DNA from: Ancylomarina sp963977525
Lineage (GTDB): Bacteria > Bacteroidota > Bacteroidia > Bacteroidales > Marinifilaceae
Direction of reading: 5' to 3'
NCBI GenBank assembly: GCA_963977525.1
Contig: CAXBPC010000005.1
Span: 1-64,000, forward strand
DNA length: 64,000 bases
Of this stretch, positions 54,024 to 62,395 are shown in pieces. The notes below the pieces were generated by a model that saw only the letters and a list, made by a program, of their open reading frames with translations, did not search any database and had not been told where the DNA came from. How positions within the stretch are numbered: position 1 is the stretch's first letter; the number at the start of each line of letters is the position of its first letter. Position numbers and translations under genes: made by a program.

Positions 54024-55799
54024 GTGAAGAAAAAATCATTATTAGCCCGCTTCCTTATTTGGCGATTAAAACATGTAAACGATCGCCAGTTTATTTCATT
54101 TCTAGGTATTCTTATCGGAATTACCTCAGGTTTAGCAGCTGTTGTTATTAAGAATTCCGTTCATTTTATTAGCTCTTTATTACAAGGAACTTCTGAACTT
54201 GAATATGCGAATTTCCTTTATATGGTATATCCAGCCATTGGTATTAGTATAGCCGTACTCTTTATAAAGTATGTTATTAAAAGACCGGTAAGACATGGTA
54301 TTCCTAATGTTCTCTATAGTATTTCCAAAACGAATGGACAGATAAATAGTCACAATATGTTTTCTTCTATCGTGGCATCAGCATTCACCGTTGGTTTTGG
54401 TGGATCAGTAGGGTTAGAGGGACCAACGGTTTCAACAGGTGCAGCTTTGGGATCGAATATCGGACGATTGTTTCATTTAAATTATAAACAAACAACTCTT
54501 TTATTGGCTTGTGCCTGTTCAGGAGCGATGGCGGCCATTTTTAAAGCTCCAATTGCAGCTATAGTATTTGCCGTGGAGGTTATTATGGTTGACCTTACGA
54601 TGTGGTCACTCGTTCCTATTTTGTTGGCTTCTTCGACCGCAGTTATCACATCATATTTCTTTTTAGGGATGGATGTTTTATACCCATTTGACGTTAAGGA
54701 CGGTTTTGTAATGAATGACTTGCCTTATTATATCGTTTTGGGAATTTTAACGGGCTTATTGGCAACCTACTTTACCAAAATGTATATGTACATTCATGGC
54801 TTGTTTGATAAGATAGGGAAAGAGTACATTAAACTCCTAGTTGGGGGATTATCATTAGGTATGATAATTTTCTTTTTCCCATCTCTTTATGGTGAAGGAT
54901 ATCAAGCTATAAATTCGAGTTTATCTGGTGACTATTCATATCTATTTAATAATTCTTTGTTCTATTCATTTAGTGAGAATTTTTGGGTCCTTCTGATTCT
55001 TTTAGCTTTAGTTATCTTTTTTAAGGTAATTGCGGCTTCAATCACTTTTGGAGCTGGTGGTGTTGGTGGTATTTTTGCTCCAACGCTATTTATGGGGGTG
55101 AATGCTGGTGTCTTGTTTGCAAAGACTGCACATTATTTAGGTTTTAGAAATATCGATGTAAATAATTTTGCTTTGATTGGTATGGCAGGAATGATTGCTG
55201 GTGTTCTTCATGCACCACTCACAGGTCTTTTCCTTATTGCCGATATATCTGGTGGTTATCAACTATTCGTTCCACTGATGATTACGGCTACCATATCGTA
55301 TGCAACAGTTAAAAGTTTCGAACCACATTCAGTATATACAGTTCAGTTAGCTCGTCGTAAAGAGTTGATGACGCATGATAAGGATCAAAACGTTCTTTCT
55401 CTAATGCGAGTAACTCGATTGATTGAAAAGAATTTTAATACCATCAACTCTGATGCAACATTGGGCGATTTGGTGAAAGTTATTGCTAAATCACAACGTA
55501 ACCTATTTATAGTTATCGACAAAGAGAATAATTTTGAAGGAATCGTAAAGCTCGATGATATTCGTGAAATCATGTTTCAACCTCAGAAATACGATGTGAT
55601 GTTTGTTCGAGATCTTATGATTATGCCATCTGTTGTCATTCAGCATGATGAATCGATGGCTGATGTTGCACGTAAATACCAATATTCAGATAAGTTTAAT
55701 ATGGTTGTTCTTCAGGATGGTAAATACTTAGGTTGTGTTTCACGTGCTCAAATTTTCTCAACTTATCGTAGAATGTTAAAACATTTCTCTGAAGATTAA
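54024..55799 (+). CDS. ClC-family chloride channel/antiporter with CBS domains (copy 1)
   Basis: A 591-residue ClC protein: ten or more membrane helices up to about residue 430, then two CBS domains (near NLFIVIDKENNFEGIVKLDD and at the C-terminus). The external gating glutamate is E132 in GGSVGLEGPTV and the pore motif GGIFAPTL is present. The internal proton glutamate of the E. coli antiporter is valine here (V186 after E185 in FAVEVIM). The serine loop GSGIP is replaced by RHGIPN. The start codon is GTG. It is followed by a paralogue of identical length. Confidence 0.93.
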   Translation: MKKKSLLARFLIWRLKHVNDRQFISFLGILIGITSGLAAVVIKNSVHFISSLLQGTSELEYANFLYMVYPAIGISIAVLFIKYVIKRPVRHGIPNVLYSISKTNGQINSHNMFSSIVASAFTVGFGGSVGLEGPTVSTGAALGSNIGRLFHLNYKQTTLLLACACSGAMAAIFKAPIAAIVFAVEVIMVDLTMWSLVPILLASSTAVITSYFFLGMDVLYPFDVKDGFVMNDLPYYIVLGILTGLLATYFTKMYMYIHGLFDKIGKEYIKLLVGGLSLGMIIFFFPSLYGEGYQAINSSLSGDYSYLFNNSLFYSFSENFWVLLILLALVIFFKVIAASITFGAGGVGGIFAPTLFMGVNAGVLFAKTAHYLGFRNIDVNNFALIGMAGMIAGVLHAPLTGLFLIADISGGYQLFVPLMITATISYATVKSFEPHSVYTVQLARRKELMTHDKDQNVLSLMRVTRLIEKNFNTINSDATLGDLVKVIAKSQRNLFIVIDKENNFEGIVKLDDIREIMFQPQKYDVMFVRDLMIMPSVVIQHDESMADVARKYQYSDKFNMVVLQDGKYLGCVSRAQIFSTYRRMLKHFSED

Positions 55800-55874
55800 T
55801 CGACTGTTATTCTAATTTAAATAGATCTAATTTTCCGTCACAATATTTTTTGAAAAAAAACAAAGATTTCATCA

Positions 55875-55902
55875 TTGGCTCAATAATATTCTATTACATT
55901 TG
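55875..55902 (+). promoter_or_regulatory. promoter of the second ClC gene
   Basis: TTG (55875-55877), 17 bases and TACATTTG (55895-55902) fit the Bacteroidota consensus. Transcription from here would give a leader of about 200 bases. A hairpin with arms CACTC (55903-55907) and GAGTG (55925-55929) and an inner GATTTT/AAAATC stem follows at once, then a T-run. Confidence 0.6.
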
Positions 55903-56002
55903 CACTCGATTTTAAAAATCAAAAGAGTGTGTTTTTTAGTTTATACTAAAGATTGTCAACTTAATACGTAAATTAAATAAAGATTGCTAAGTCTTTTTAT
56001 GT

Positions 56003-56046
56003 GTTGGACTCTGTTGAGGTTAGCCTGACTCAAGTAGCCATCCAAC
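56003..56046 (+). promoter_or_regulatory. two-stem structured leader element of the second ClC gene
   Basis: The outer stem GTTGGA (56003-56008) / TCCAAC (56041-56046) encloses TTGAG (56014-56018) / CTCAA (56029-56033) with a 10-base loop. The element ends 71 bases before the start codon. It does not match the fluoride riboswitch consensus as I know it. Confidence 0.5.
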
Positions 56047-56117
56047 CGATGAATTGTTTAGTGTAATTTTCATTTATTCGGAGGTATTAAATCCTCAAGA
56101 AAATAATAGTCAGTGTC

Positions 56118-57893
56118 ATGAAGAACAAAAGTTTATTGTCCCGATTTTTAATTTGGAGAATGAAGCATATTAAGGAAAGACAATTTGTTCTAATTCTAAG
56201 TTTTCTAGTTGGTATTGTAAGTGGGCTTGCTGCTTTGTTATTAAAAACTACAATTCATCAAACTCACCATTTCCTAACACACAACCTTCATGTTGATTCA
56301 GTAAACCTTTTGTATTTGGGATATCCTATGGTAGGTATTCTACTTACAGTTCTATTTGTGAAATTTTTTGTCAAGGATAATATCGGACATGGAGTTTCAA
56401 GAATTCTTTATGCCATTTCGAAAAAGAACAGTCAACTAAAATCCCACAATAACTATTCTTCTATTATTGCAAGTACGCTTACAATTGGTTTTGGCGGATC
56501 AGTAGGAGCTGAGGCTCCAGTTGTACTGACAGGTGCATCTATTGGATCTAACCTAGGGCGATTGTTTCATCTCAATTACAAAACAATTACATTGATGGTT
56601 GGTTGTGGTGTTGCAGGTGCAATTGGAGGAATTTTTAAGGCACCAATGGCTGGGATGGTTTTTACTCTCGAAGTTTTAATGCTTGACTTGACAATGGCAT
56701 CTCTAATTCCTCTTTTGATCTCATCTATAACAGGAGCAAGTATTGCCTATTTCTTCATGGGGAAAGGTGTTTTGCTAACTTATGTGATAGAAGACGCTTT
56801 CGTTCTGTCGAATTTTCCTTATTACATTCTTTTAGGTGTATTTACAGGTTTAGTTTCCTTGTACTTTACCCGTGTGGGAATGTATATTGAATCTCAACTT
56901 GAGCGAATAACGAATTGTTATAAAAAATTAGTATTAGGTGGTTTGGCCCTGGGAATTATGATTTTCTTATTCCCTCCGCTTTATGGTGAAGGTTATACGA
57001 CCATCCAAGCGTTGATAGATGGGAATGTTGATGGATTGGTAAATAACTCTGTTTTCTATTTTTTGAAGGATAACTATTGGCTATTGCTTGGTTATGTTGC
57101 TTTGGTTTTAGTCTTTAAAGTTATTGCTTCAACAGTAACAACAGGTAGTGGAGGTGTTGGTGGTATATTTGCTCCTTCTCTTTTTCTTGGAGGTGTTTCT
57201 GGTTTCTTTGTAGCTCGATTTATAAATGGGTTCAACTTTGTAAAACTATCAGAAAGTAATTTTACTCTTATAGGTATGGCCGGCGTAATGGCTGGTGTGA
57301 TGCATGCGCCACTTACAGCTATTTTCCTTATTGTGGAGATTACTGGAGGTTACGCTTTGTTTGTTCCGATTATGGTTACGGCAACTATAGCCTATTTAAC
57401 GATTATGTATTTTGAGCCACACTCAATCTATACCAAACGACTTGCTAAGCGTGGAGAGCTAATCACTCATAATAAGGATAAAGCGGTACTTACCTTAATG
57501 AAACTAGGGAGAGTTATAGAGACTGATCTACAAAAGATAGATCCTGATGCTAGCCTTGGCGAATTAGTTAAGATTATTTCTCATTCTCATCGTAATATTT
57601 TCCCTGTTGTTGATGATGAGGGTAAACTTTTAGGAATTGTACTTTTGGATGATATACGACATATCATGTTTAATCCTGAGATGTACGAAGAAACGTATGT
57701 ACGTAATCTGATGACAATGCCACCTGCAATTCTTGATGCTGATGCATTAATGGATGTGGTTATGAAACGATTTGAAGAAACTGGCGCATGGAACCTTCCT
57801 GTTACTATGGATGGAAAATATTACGGTTTTGTTTCAAAATCTAAAATTTTCAATGTTTATCGTCGAGTTTTGGTTCATTTCTCTGATGAGTAA
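56118..57893 (+). CDS. ClC-family chloride channel/antiporter with CBS domains (copy 2)
   Basis: The tandem paralogue of the preceding gene, also 591 residues and collinear in domain order. Gating glutamate E132 is kept but the motif reads GGSVGAEAPVV instead of GLEGP. The pore motif GGIFAPSLFLGG and the CBS domains are present. Again the internal proton-glutamate position is valine (V186 in FTLEVLM). The helix D loop is GHGVSR rather than GHGIPN, so the two copies differ at the anion-binding loop. It has its own promoter, so it can be regulated apart from copy 1. Confidence 0.93.
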   Translation: MKNKSLLSRFLIWRMKHIKERQFVLILSFLVGIVSGLAALLLKTTIHQTHHFLTHNLHVDSVNLLYLGYPMVGILLTVLFVKFFVKDNIGHGVSRILYAISKKNSQLKSHNNYSSIIASTLTIGFGGSVGAEAPVVLTGASIGSNLGRLFHLNYKTITLMVGCGVAGAIGGIFKAPMAGMVFTLEVLMLDLTMASLIPLLISSITGASIAYFFMGKGVLLTYVIEDAFVLSNFPYYILLGVFTGLVSLYFTRVGMYIESQLERITNCYKKLVLGGLALGIMIFLFPPLYGEGYTTIQALIDGNVDGLVNNSVFYFLKDNYWLLLGYVALVLVFKVIASTVTTGSGGVGGIFAPSLFLGGVSGFFVARFINGFNFVKLSESNFTLIGMAGVMAGVMHAPLTAIFLIVEITGGYALFVPIMVTATIAYLTIMYFEPHSIYTKRLAKRGELITHNKDKAVLTLMKLGRVIETDLQKIDPDASLGELVKIISHSHRNIFPVVDDEGKLLGIVLLDDIRHIMFNPEMYEETYVRNLMTMPPAILDADALMDVVMKRFEETGAWNLPVTMDGKYYGFVSKSKIFNVYRRVLVHFSDE

Positions 57894-58027
57894 ACTTCTC
57901 AGGTAAAAATCTCCTTTATTTTTGATGCTTTAAATTGATTATTTGTAACATTGTCTCGTTATAGATATGCTTGTTTGTACAAGTTGTTTTACGATTTTAA
58001 TGACAAATAGAACTTTATTGAAGCCTC

Positions 58028-59026
58028 ATGAACCCAAAACATTATCAGTGTATTCCTGAAAATTTCTGGCAAGGTCGAGTTGATGATCTTGATGACTATG
58101 ATGCATTTCGCTGGCATCAAATTATTGAACCCATTAATTTGTTGGGCGATATTAATGTTGAAATTGCTGGTTTTGGATTACTAGGTTTCTGTTGTGATAA
58201 AGGTGTACTGCAAAATTTAGGACGTATTGGAACTTCTAAAGGGCCTGATAGCATTCGTAAAGAACTTTCGAATCTGCCTTGTTCGTTTCCTGCTACAACG
58301 AAGATTTATGATTGTGGCAATATAATAGCAGCTGATGAAAAAATGGAAAGTCTACAAGAAACACTTTCTGAAGCAATATTTAAGATGCTTAAACATGGCT
58401 TGTTCCCAATTGTTTTAGGAGGAGGCCACGAAATTGCTTATGGCCATTATAATGGGATTGAGCGTTTTTTAGATGAAACTAAAAAAGAAACATTAGGCAT
58501 CTTCAACCTTGATGCGCATTTTGATATGCGTCCTTATGAGAAAGGAACTAGCTCAGGTACCATGTTCGCACAGATAGCAGATGACTGTAAAGCAAAAAAT
58601 AAGCCTTTCAGTTATATGGTTGCAGGTATTCAACAATATGGGAATACAGTGAGCTTGTTTAAGAAAGCTGATGCATTAAAAGTGAAGTATTTAATGGCGA
58701 AAGATATTAACTCGGCTAACATGTTTAATGTAGGTCAAGATTTAATGCGCTATGCAAAGAGACAGGAAAATATTTACTTTACGCTTTGTTCTGATGTGAT
58801 TTCATCTGCTTATGCTCCTGGTGTTAGCGCACCACAGCCATTTGGTTTGCATCCAGAAGCAATTTTGAAATTGATTAAGATGATGATTCGATCGGGCAAA
58901 GTAATTTCTTTTGATATTGCAGAAATTGCACCTCGTTTTGATGAGGATAGTAGAAGTTCGAAATTAGCCGCCATTATCGTTTTTGCGGTTATCAATTCTA
59001 TTCTAGAAGAAAAGGAATTGGCTTAA
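58028..59026 (+). CDS. formimidoylglutamase-like ureohydrolase (arginase fold)
   Basis: A Mn-dependent ureohydrolase of 332 residues. The metal ligands H134 (GGGHEIAYGH) and D162, H164 and D166 (NLDAHFDMR) are in place. In the last metal motif the sequence reads TLCSDVISSAYAPGVSAP, so the first aspartate of the usual SxDxD is Cys254 and the second is D256. The tail APGVSAPQPFGL is typical of the HutG branch. No other histidine-degradation gene is nearby, so substrate and pathway are not proved. Confidence 0.82.
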   Translation: MNPKHYQCIPENFWQGRVDDLDDYDAFRWHQIIEPINLLGDINVEIAGFGLLGFCCDKGVLQNLGRIGTSKGPDSIRKELSNLPCSFPATTKIYDCGNIIAADEKMESLQETLSEAIFKMLKHGLFPIVLGGGHEIAYGHYNGIERFLDETKKETLGIFNLDAHFDMRPYEKGTSSGTMFAQIADDCKAKNKPFSYMVAGIQQYGNTVSLFKKADALKVKYLMAKDINSANMFNVGQDLMRYAKRQENIYFTLCSDVISSAYAPGVSAPQPFGLHPEAILKLIKMMIRSGKVISFDIAEIAPRFDEDSRSSKLAAIIVFAVINSILEEKELA

Positions 59027-59062
59027 TGTCGTATAATACTTTTCAAAAAAGTTAAGTATTTC

Positions 59063-59091
59063 TTGTATATATCCGAATTATTTTATCTTTG
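59063..59091 (+). promoter_or_regulatory. promoter of the LacI-type gene
   Basis: TTG (59063-59065), 18 bases and TATCTTTG (59084-59091). It lies about 175 bases before the start codon. Confidence 0.65.
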
Positions 59092-59266
59092 TATGAGTGC
59101 AAAATGCGGCAAAAGTATATTGCTGTTTGTGAACGTATCTTATTGCGGTCATTAATTTTCACTTATAATTAATAGTTGATCTTTAAATAGTAAAATTAAC
59201 CCTTTCTCTTCTTTAGAAAGCCTATACTTAACAGACTTCAACGAAAATAAGTTAAAACCTAAGTTT

Positions 59267-60286
59267 ATGGCAAACCGACCCGTGACGATTAAAGATATTG
59301 CTGGAAAGTTGAGTATCTCTGTATCTACTGTTTCTCGAGCATTAAAAAATAATCCTGAAATTAGTTTGCAGACTCGCGAAGCAGTACAAAAACTGGCTAA
59401 AGAATTAAAATATCGTCCAAATCCTTTGGCAGTAGCTCTTAAAACACAAAAGTTAAATATTATTGGAGTTGTTGTTCCTCAGATTGTAAGTTCATTTTAT
59501 GCTTCGGTTGTAAAAGGAATCGAGCAAGTTGCAGATGAGCGTGGCTACCAGATTTTCGTGAGTTCGTCGAATGAGAAGTTAGAGAAGGAGCAGAAGAACG
59601 TTGATGGCTTTTTAAATATGAGAATGGATGGTATTATTTTATCATTGTCTCGTGCAACAAATACATACGATCATATTCATAAAATAAAGGACATGGGAGT
59701 ACCTATCGTATTATTCGATAGAACTTCAAAGGAGTTAGATGTGTCTAAGGTTGTGGCTGATGATGCTGCTGCTGCTCATGCTGCTGTTACTCACCTATTG
59801 GAAGGTGGAGCTAAGCGTATTGCTTTCTTGACGGGACCAGAATATATGTTATATGGTAAAAATAGAATGCGTGGTTATAAAAAAGCACTTGCTGATAAAA
59901 ATATACCTTTGGATGAAACTTTAATCTCACGTTGTGAATTTACAGTTGATTCAGCAAAACAAGCAACAAGAGATTTACTTTCTAGAAGTAATCGTCCTGA
60001 TGCATTTTTTGCAATTAACGATGAATTAGCAATTGGTGCTATAATGGCTACTAAGGAGCTAGGTCTTAAAATTCCTGAGGAAGTTGCCGTTGTGGGTTTC
60101 TCCAATAGTCGTCGTTCTCGTTATATGGAACCTTCAATTTCAACTATGGATCAGAATCCTAAACAAGTTGGTAGAGAGGCTGCAAATCTTTTATTTGAAC
60201 AAATGGAAGATAAGCCAGACAGTAATAAAGTAAAAGAAGCTGTTGTTCATGCTGACTTAATTATTAGAGCTTCATCTGAAAAGTAG
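59267..60286 (+). CDS. LacI-family transcriptional regulator
   Basis: A 339-residue repressor with an N-terminal LacI helix-turn-helix (VTIKDIAGKLSISVSTVSRAL, residues 6-26) and hinge (KYRPNPLAVAL). A periplasmic-binding-protein-type ligand domain follows, with IIGVVVPQI, ILFDRTSKE-like LFDRTS, and PEEVAVVGFSNSRRSRYMEPS. The ligand is likely a sugar, but no sugar-utilisation operon adjoins it, so it may act at distant sites. Confidence 0.95.
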   Translation: MANRPVTIKDIAGKLSISVSTVSRALKNNPEISLQTREAVQKLAKELKYRPNPLAVALKTQKLNIIGVVVPQIVSSFYASVVKGIEQVADERGYQIFVSSSNEKLEKEQKNVDGFLNMRMDGIILSLSRATNTYDHIHKIKDMGVPIVLFDRTSKELDVSKVVADDAAAAHAAVTHLLEGGAKRIAFLTGPEYMLYGKNRMRGYKKALADKNIPLDETLISRCEFTVDSAKQATRDLLSRSNRPDAFFAINDELAIGAIMATKELGLKIPEEVAVVGFSNSRRSRYMEPSISTMDQNPKQVGREAANLLFEQMEDKPDSNKVKEAVVHADLIIRASSEK

Positions 60287-60307
60287 AAAAAACTGAATTT
60301 AAAATAA

Positions 60308-60341
60308 AAAAAAATCCTGCCTTAAGAGCAGGATTTTTTTG
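60308..60341. terminator. bidirectional terminator between the LacI gene and rlmN
   Basis: The stem AAAATCCTGC / GCAGGATTTT with a 7-base loop is flanked by long A and T runs. Confidence 0.92.
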
Positions 60342-60356
60342 TATCCTAGTTTTCTA

Positions 60357-61400
60357 TTAATAATCTTTACTTTGTTGCTTTACCAATTCTTTTGTAGATA
60401 ATAAACCACATGCAGCAAATATATCTAAACCTCGAGAACGGCGAATGGTTGTCGAAATACCTTTTTTATTTAGTAGATCCTTAAACTCTTCAATAGTTGC
60501 TTCATCAGAACCAACAAGTGGAGAATTTGGAATAGGATGAAAGCGAATTAGATTCATTCTGCATTTTATACCATCCAAAATTTTACACAATTCTTTAACA
60601 TGAGCTGGTGTGTCATTGATTCCTTTGAACATGATATACTCAAAAGAAACTCTTCGTTGGCGACCAAAATCAAATTCACGAACCATTTTCAAAACATCCT
60701 TAACTGGATAAACGTTCTGAACTGGCATAAGTTTCTTTCTCTCATTGTCAAAAGGCGTATGTAAACTTACGGCTAAATGACATTCACTTTCCGTTAAGAA
60801 TGTTTTCATGCCTGGTATAATACCAATAGTAGAAACAGTAATTCTTCGTGGGCTCATTCCCATACCATAATCAGCTGTCAAAACTTCAAGCGATTTCATC
60901 ACCTCAGGAACATTGTCAAGAGGCTCTCCCATACCCATATAAACAATATTGGTTAGGTTGTGCCACTCTGGTAAAGAACGTACCTGATTTATAATGTCAC
61001 CAGAACTAAGTTGACCTTGAAAGCCTTGTTTACCCGTCATGCAAAATAAACATCCCATTTTACAACCTACTTGCGAAGATACACAAAGTGTTGCTCTATC
61101 GTCATCAGGAATGTAAGCTGTTTCAATAAACTGGTTAGGCACGTTTGTTGGGTATAGATATTTCTTAGTACCATCAACCGAACATTGCTCTTTAATTGTA
61201 GCTGTTAATCCAATATCAAAATTTTCTTTTAGGATAGTTCTTGCTTTTAAAGATAAGTTAAGCATTTCATCAATACTGGTAATATCTTTTTTGTAAAGCC
61301 AGTCAGCAATTTGTTTTGCTGTAAATTTTGGAAGTTTCAAGTCCAAAACAACTTGAGTTAACTCTTCCAATGTTTTTCCTAATAGTATTTCTTTAGCCAT
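60357..61400 (-). CDS. rlmN: 23S rRNA / tRNA adenine C2-methyltransferase RlmN
   Basis: A radical-SAM methylase that modifies A2503 of 23S rRNA and A37 of some tRNAs. The iron-sulphur motif is CKMGCLFCMTG (about residue 113). The catalytic cysteines are in GCLFC and in the C-terminal DIFAACGLL. The substrate-handling motifs SLHTPFDNER and ISTTIRRSRG are present. The 347-residue length is standard. It lies 37 bases after the oxidoreductase gene on the same strand, probably as one unit. Confidence 0.97.
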   Translation of the reverse strand: MAKEILLGKTLEELTQVVLDLKLPKFTAKQIADWLYKKDITSIDEMLNLSLKARTILKENFDIGLTATIKEQCSVDGTKKYLYPTNVPNQFIETAYIPDDDRATLCVSSQVGCKMGCLFCMTGKQGFQGQLSSGDIINQVRSLPEWHNLTNIVYMGMGEPLDNVPEVMKSLEVLTADYGMGMSPRRITVSTIGIIPGMKTFLTESECHLAVSLHTPFDNERKKLMPVQNVYPVKDVLKMVREFDFGRQRRVSFEYIMFKGINDTPAHVKELCKILDGIKCRMNLIRFHPIPNSPLVGSDEATIEEFKDLLNKKGISTTIRRSRGLDIFAACGLLSTKELVKQQSKDY

Positions 61401-61437
61401 CTGGTAATTGTAATTTTTTATAGATCTGTTTTACAGA

Positions 61438-62109
61438 TTAAAAATAGATTTCCGCAACAATTTTGTTGAAAGACACGCCTTTGTCTATCAGTAAGTCTCT
61501 GACTTCAACAACCATTTCAGGGCTGCCACAAAGGAAATATTTACATTCTTCTGAGAAAATCTCAATATCCTGCAAATATCGTGTTAATCTTCCATTATAC
61601 AAACCTTCACCTTCCTCTTGCGAACAACAACGAATATACTTACCCTTAAGAATTGGGTCAAACTCTTTTTCGAAAAAGAATGAGTGTGTAAATCGACCAC
61701 CGTGAATAAGTGTTTTGTCTGTTCTTAATCCAGAGCGAAACATAGACGCAAAGGGAGCGATTCCTGTTCCTGAGGCAATCCACCAGGCTGGGCTTTCATC
61801 ATCGATAAAATCCCCTTCAGGAGGAGTCATGTATATGGTTGAACCATCCTTGTGTTCACTTAATCTTGGAGTTAACCAACCATCGTCTTTTACATTGTAA
61901 AGAACTTGAATAGTGTTATCATTTGCGCCACTTGCAATGGTGTAAAGTCTTGGCTCGACATCTATATCTGTAGTAATTCCTATATATTGGCCAGGTTTGA
62001 AATCTAAGTTTCGTTTAATTTTTAATACAAAAACACCAGGTGCAATTTCTCTGTTTGATACAACAGTACTTTCGGTTAATTTTTGTTTTGTTTTTATATC
62101 TGTAGTCAT
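61438..62109 (-). CDS. ferredoxin--NADP reductase-like flavoprotein
   Basis: A 223-residue FAD/NAD(P) oxidoreductase of the FNR fold. The FAD motif is RLYTIAS (with FKPGQYIGI before it), the nicotinamide site is SGTGIAPFASMF, and the cofactor-specificity region is KYFLCGSPEMV. There is no iron-sulphur domain, so an external ferredoxin or flavodoxin would be the partner. It is the promoter-proximal gene of a pair with rlmN, a radical-SAM enzyme that needs low-potential electrons. Confidence 0.88.
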   Translation of the reverse strand: MTTDIKTKQKLTESTVVSNREIAPGVFVLKIKRNLDFKPGQYIGITTDIDVEPRLYTIASGANDNTIQVLYNVKDDGWLTPRLSEHKDGSTIYMTPPEGDFIDDESPAWWIASGTGIAPFASMFRSGLRTDKTLIHGGRFTHSFFFEKEFDPILKGKYIRCCSQEEGEGLYNGRLTRYLQDIEIFSEECKYFLCGSPEMVVEVRDLLIDKGVSFNKIVAEIYF

Positions 62110-62156
62110 GCGCTTTATGTATACAAGGTATTTACAATCTATTAGTAGTATAGATA

Positions 62157-62164
62157 CAAAGATA
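62157..62164 (-). promoter_or_regulatory. -7 element upstream of the oxidoreductase-rlmN unit
   Basis: TATCTTTG on the minus strand, about 50 bases before the start codon at 62109. No TTG is found at the proper distance. TTTAGA-N5-TCTAAA (62171-62187) lies just upstream. Confidence 0.4.
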
Positions 62165-62395
62165 ATATAATTTAGAAGACGTCTAAATAAGATTGACGGA
62201 TATTATACAACTTAACCATTCTAAGGGTATTAATAGATAGTCTCTCCTTCAAGAATTGAAATTTCCTTTTCCTCTAGGAAAATAATTAGCTTCTGTATGT
62301 AACTATATGTTCACTTATGTCGTCATATGTAGAGTTAAATAGGTGATTTACTTATTTTCTGAATTGATAATAAACCACTAACTAAATTAATAGAT

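Larger units (their letters stand above)
55800..56117 (+). other. intergenic region between the two ClC genes
   Basis: 318 bases holding a promoter candidate and leader structures described separately. No open frame of note. Confidence 0.5.

Noticed and set aside
53934..56046. Fluoride riboswitch in front of the ClC genes
   Set aside because: The conserved GGxGATGG and CTGATG-type parts of that riboswitch are not seen in either leader, and the ClC proteins lack CLC-F hallmarks as far as I can tell.
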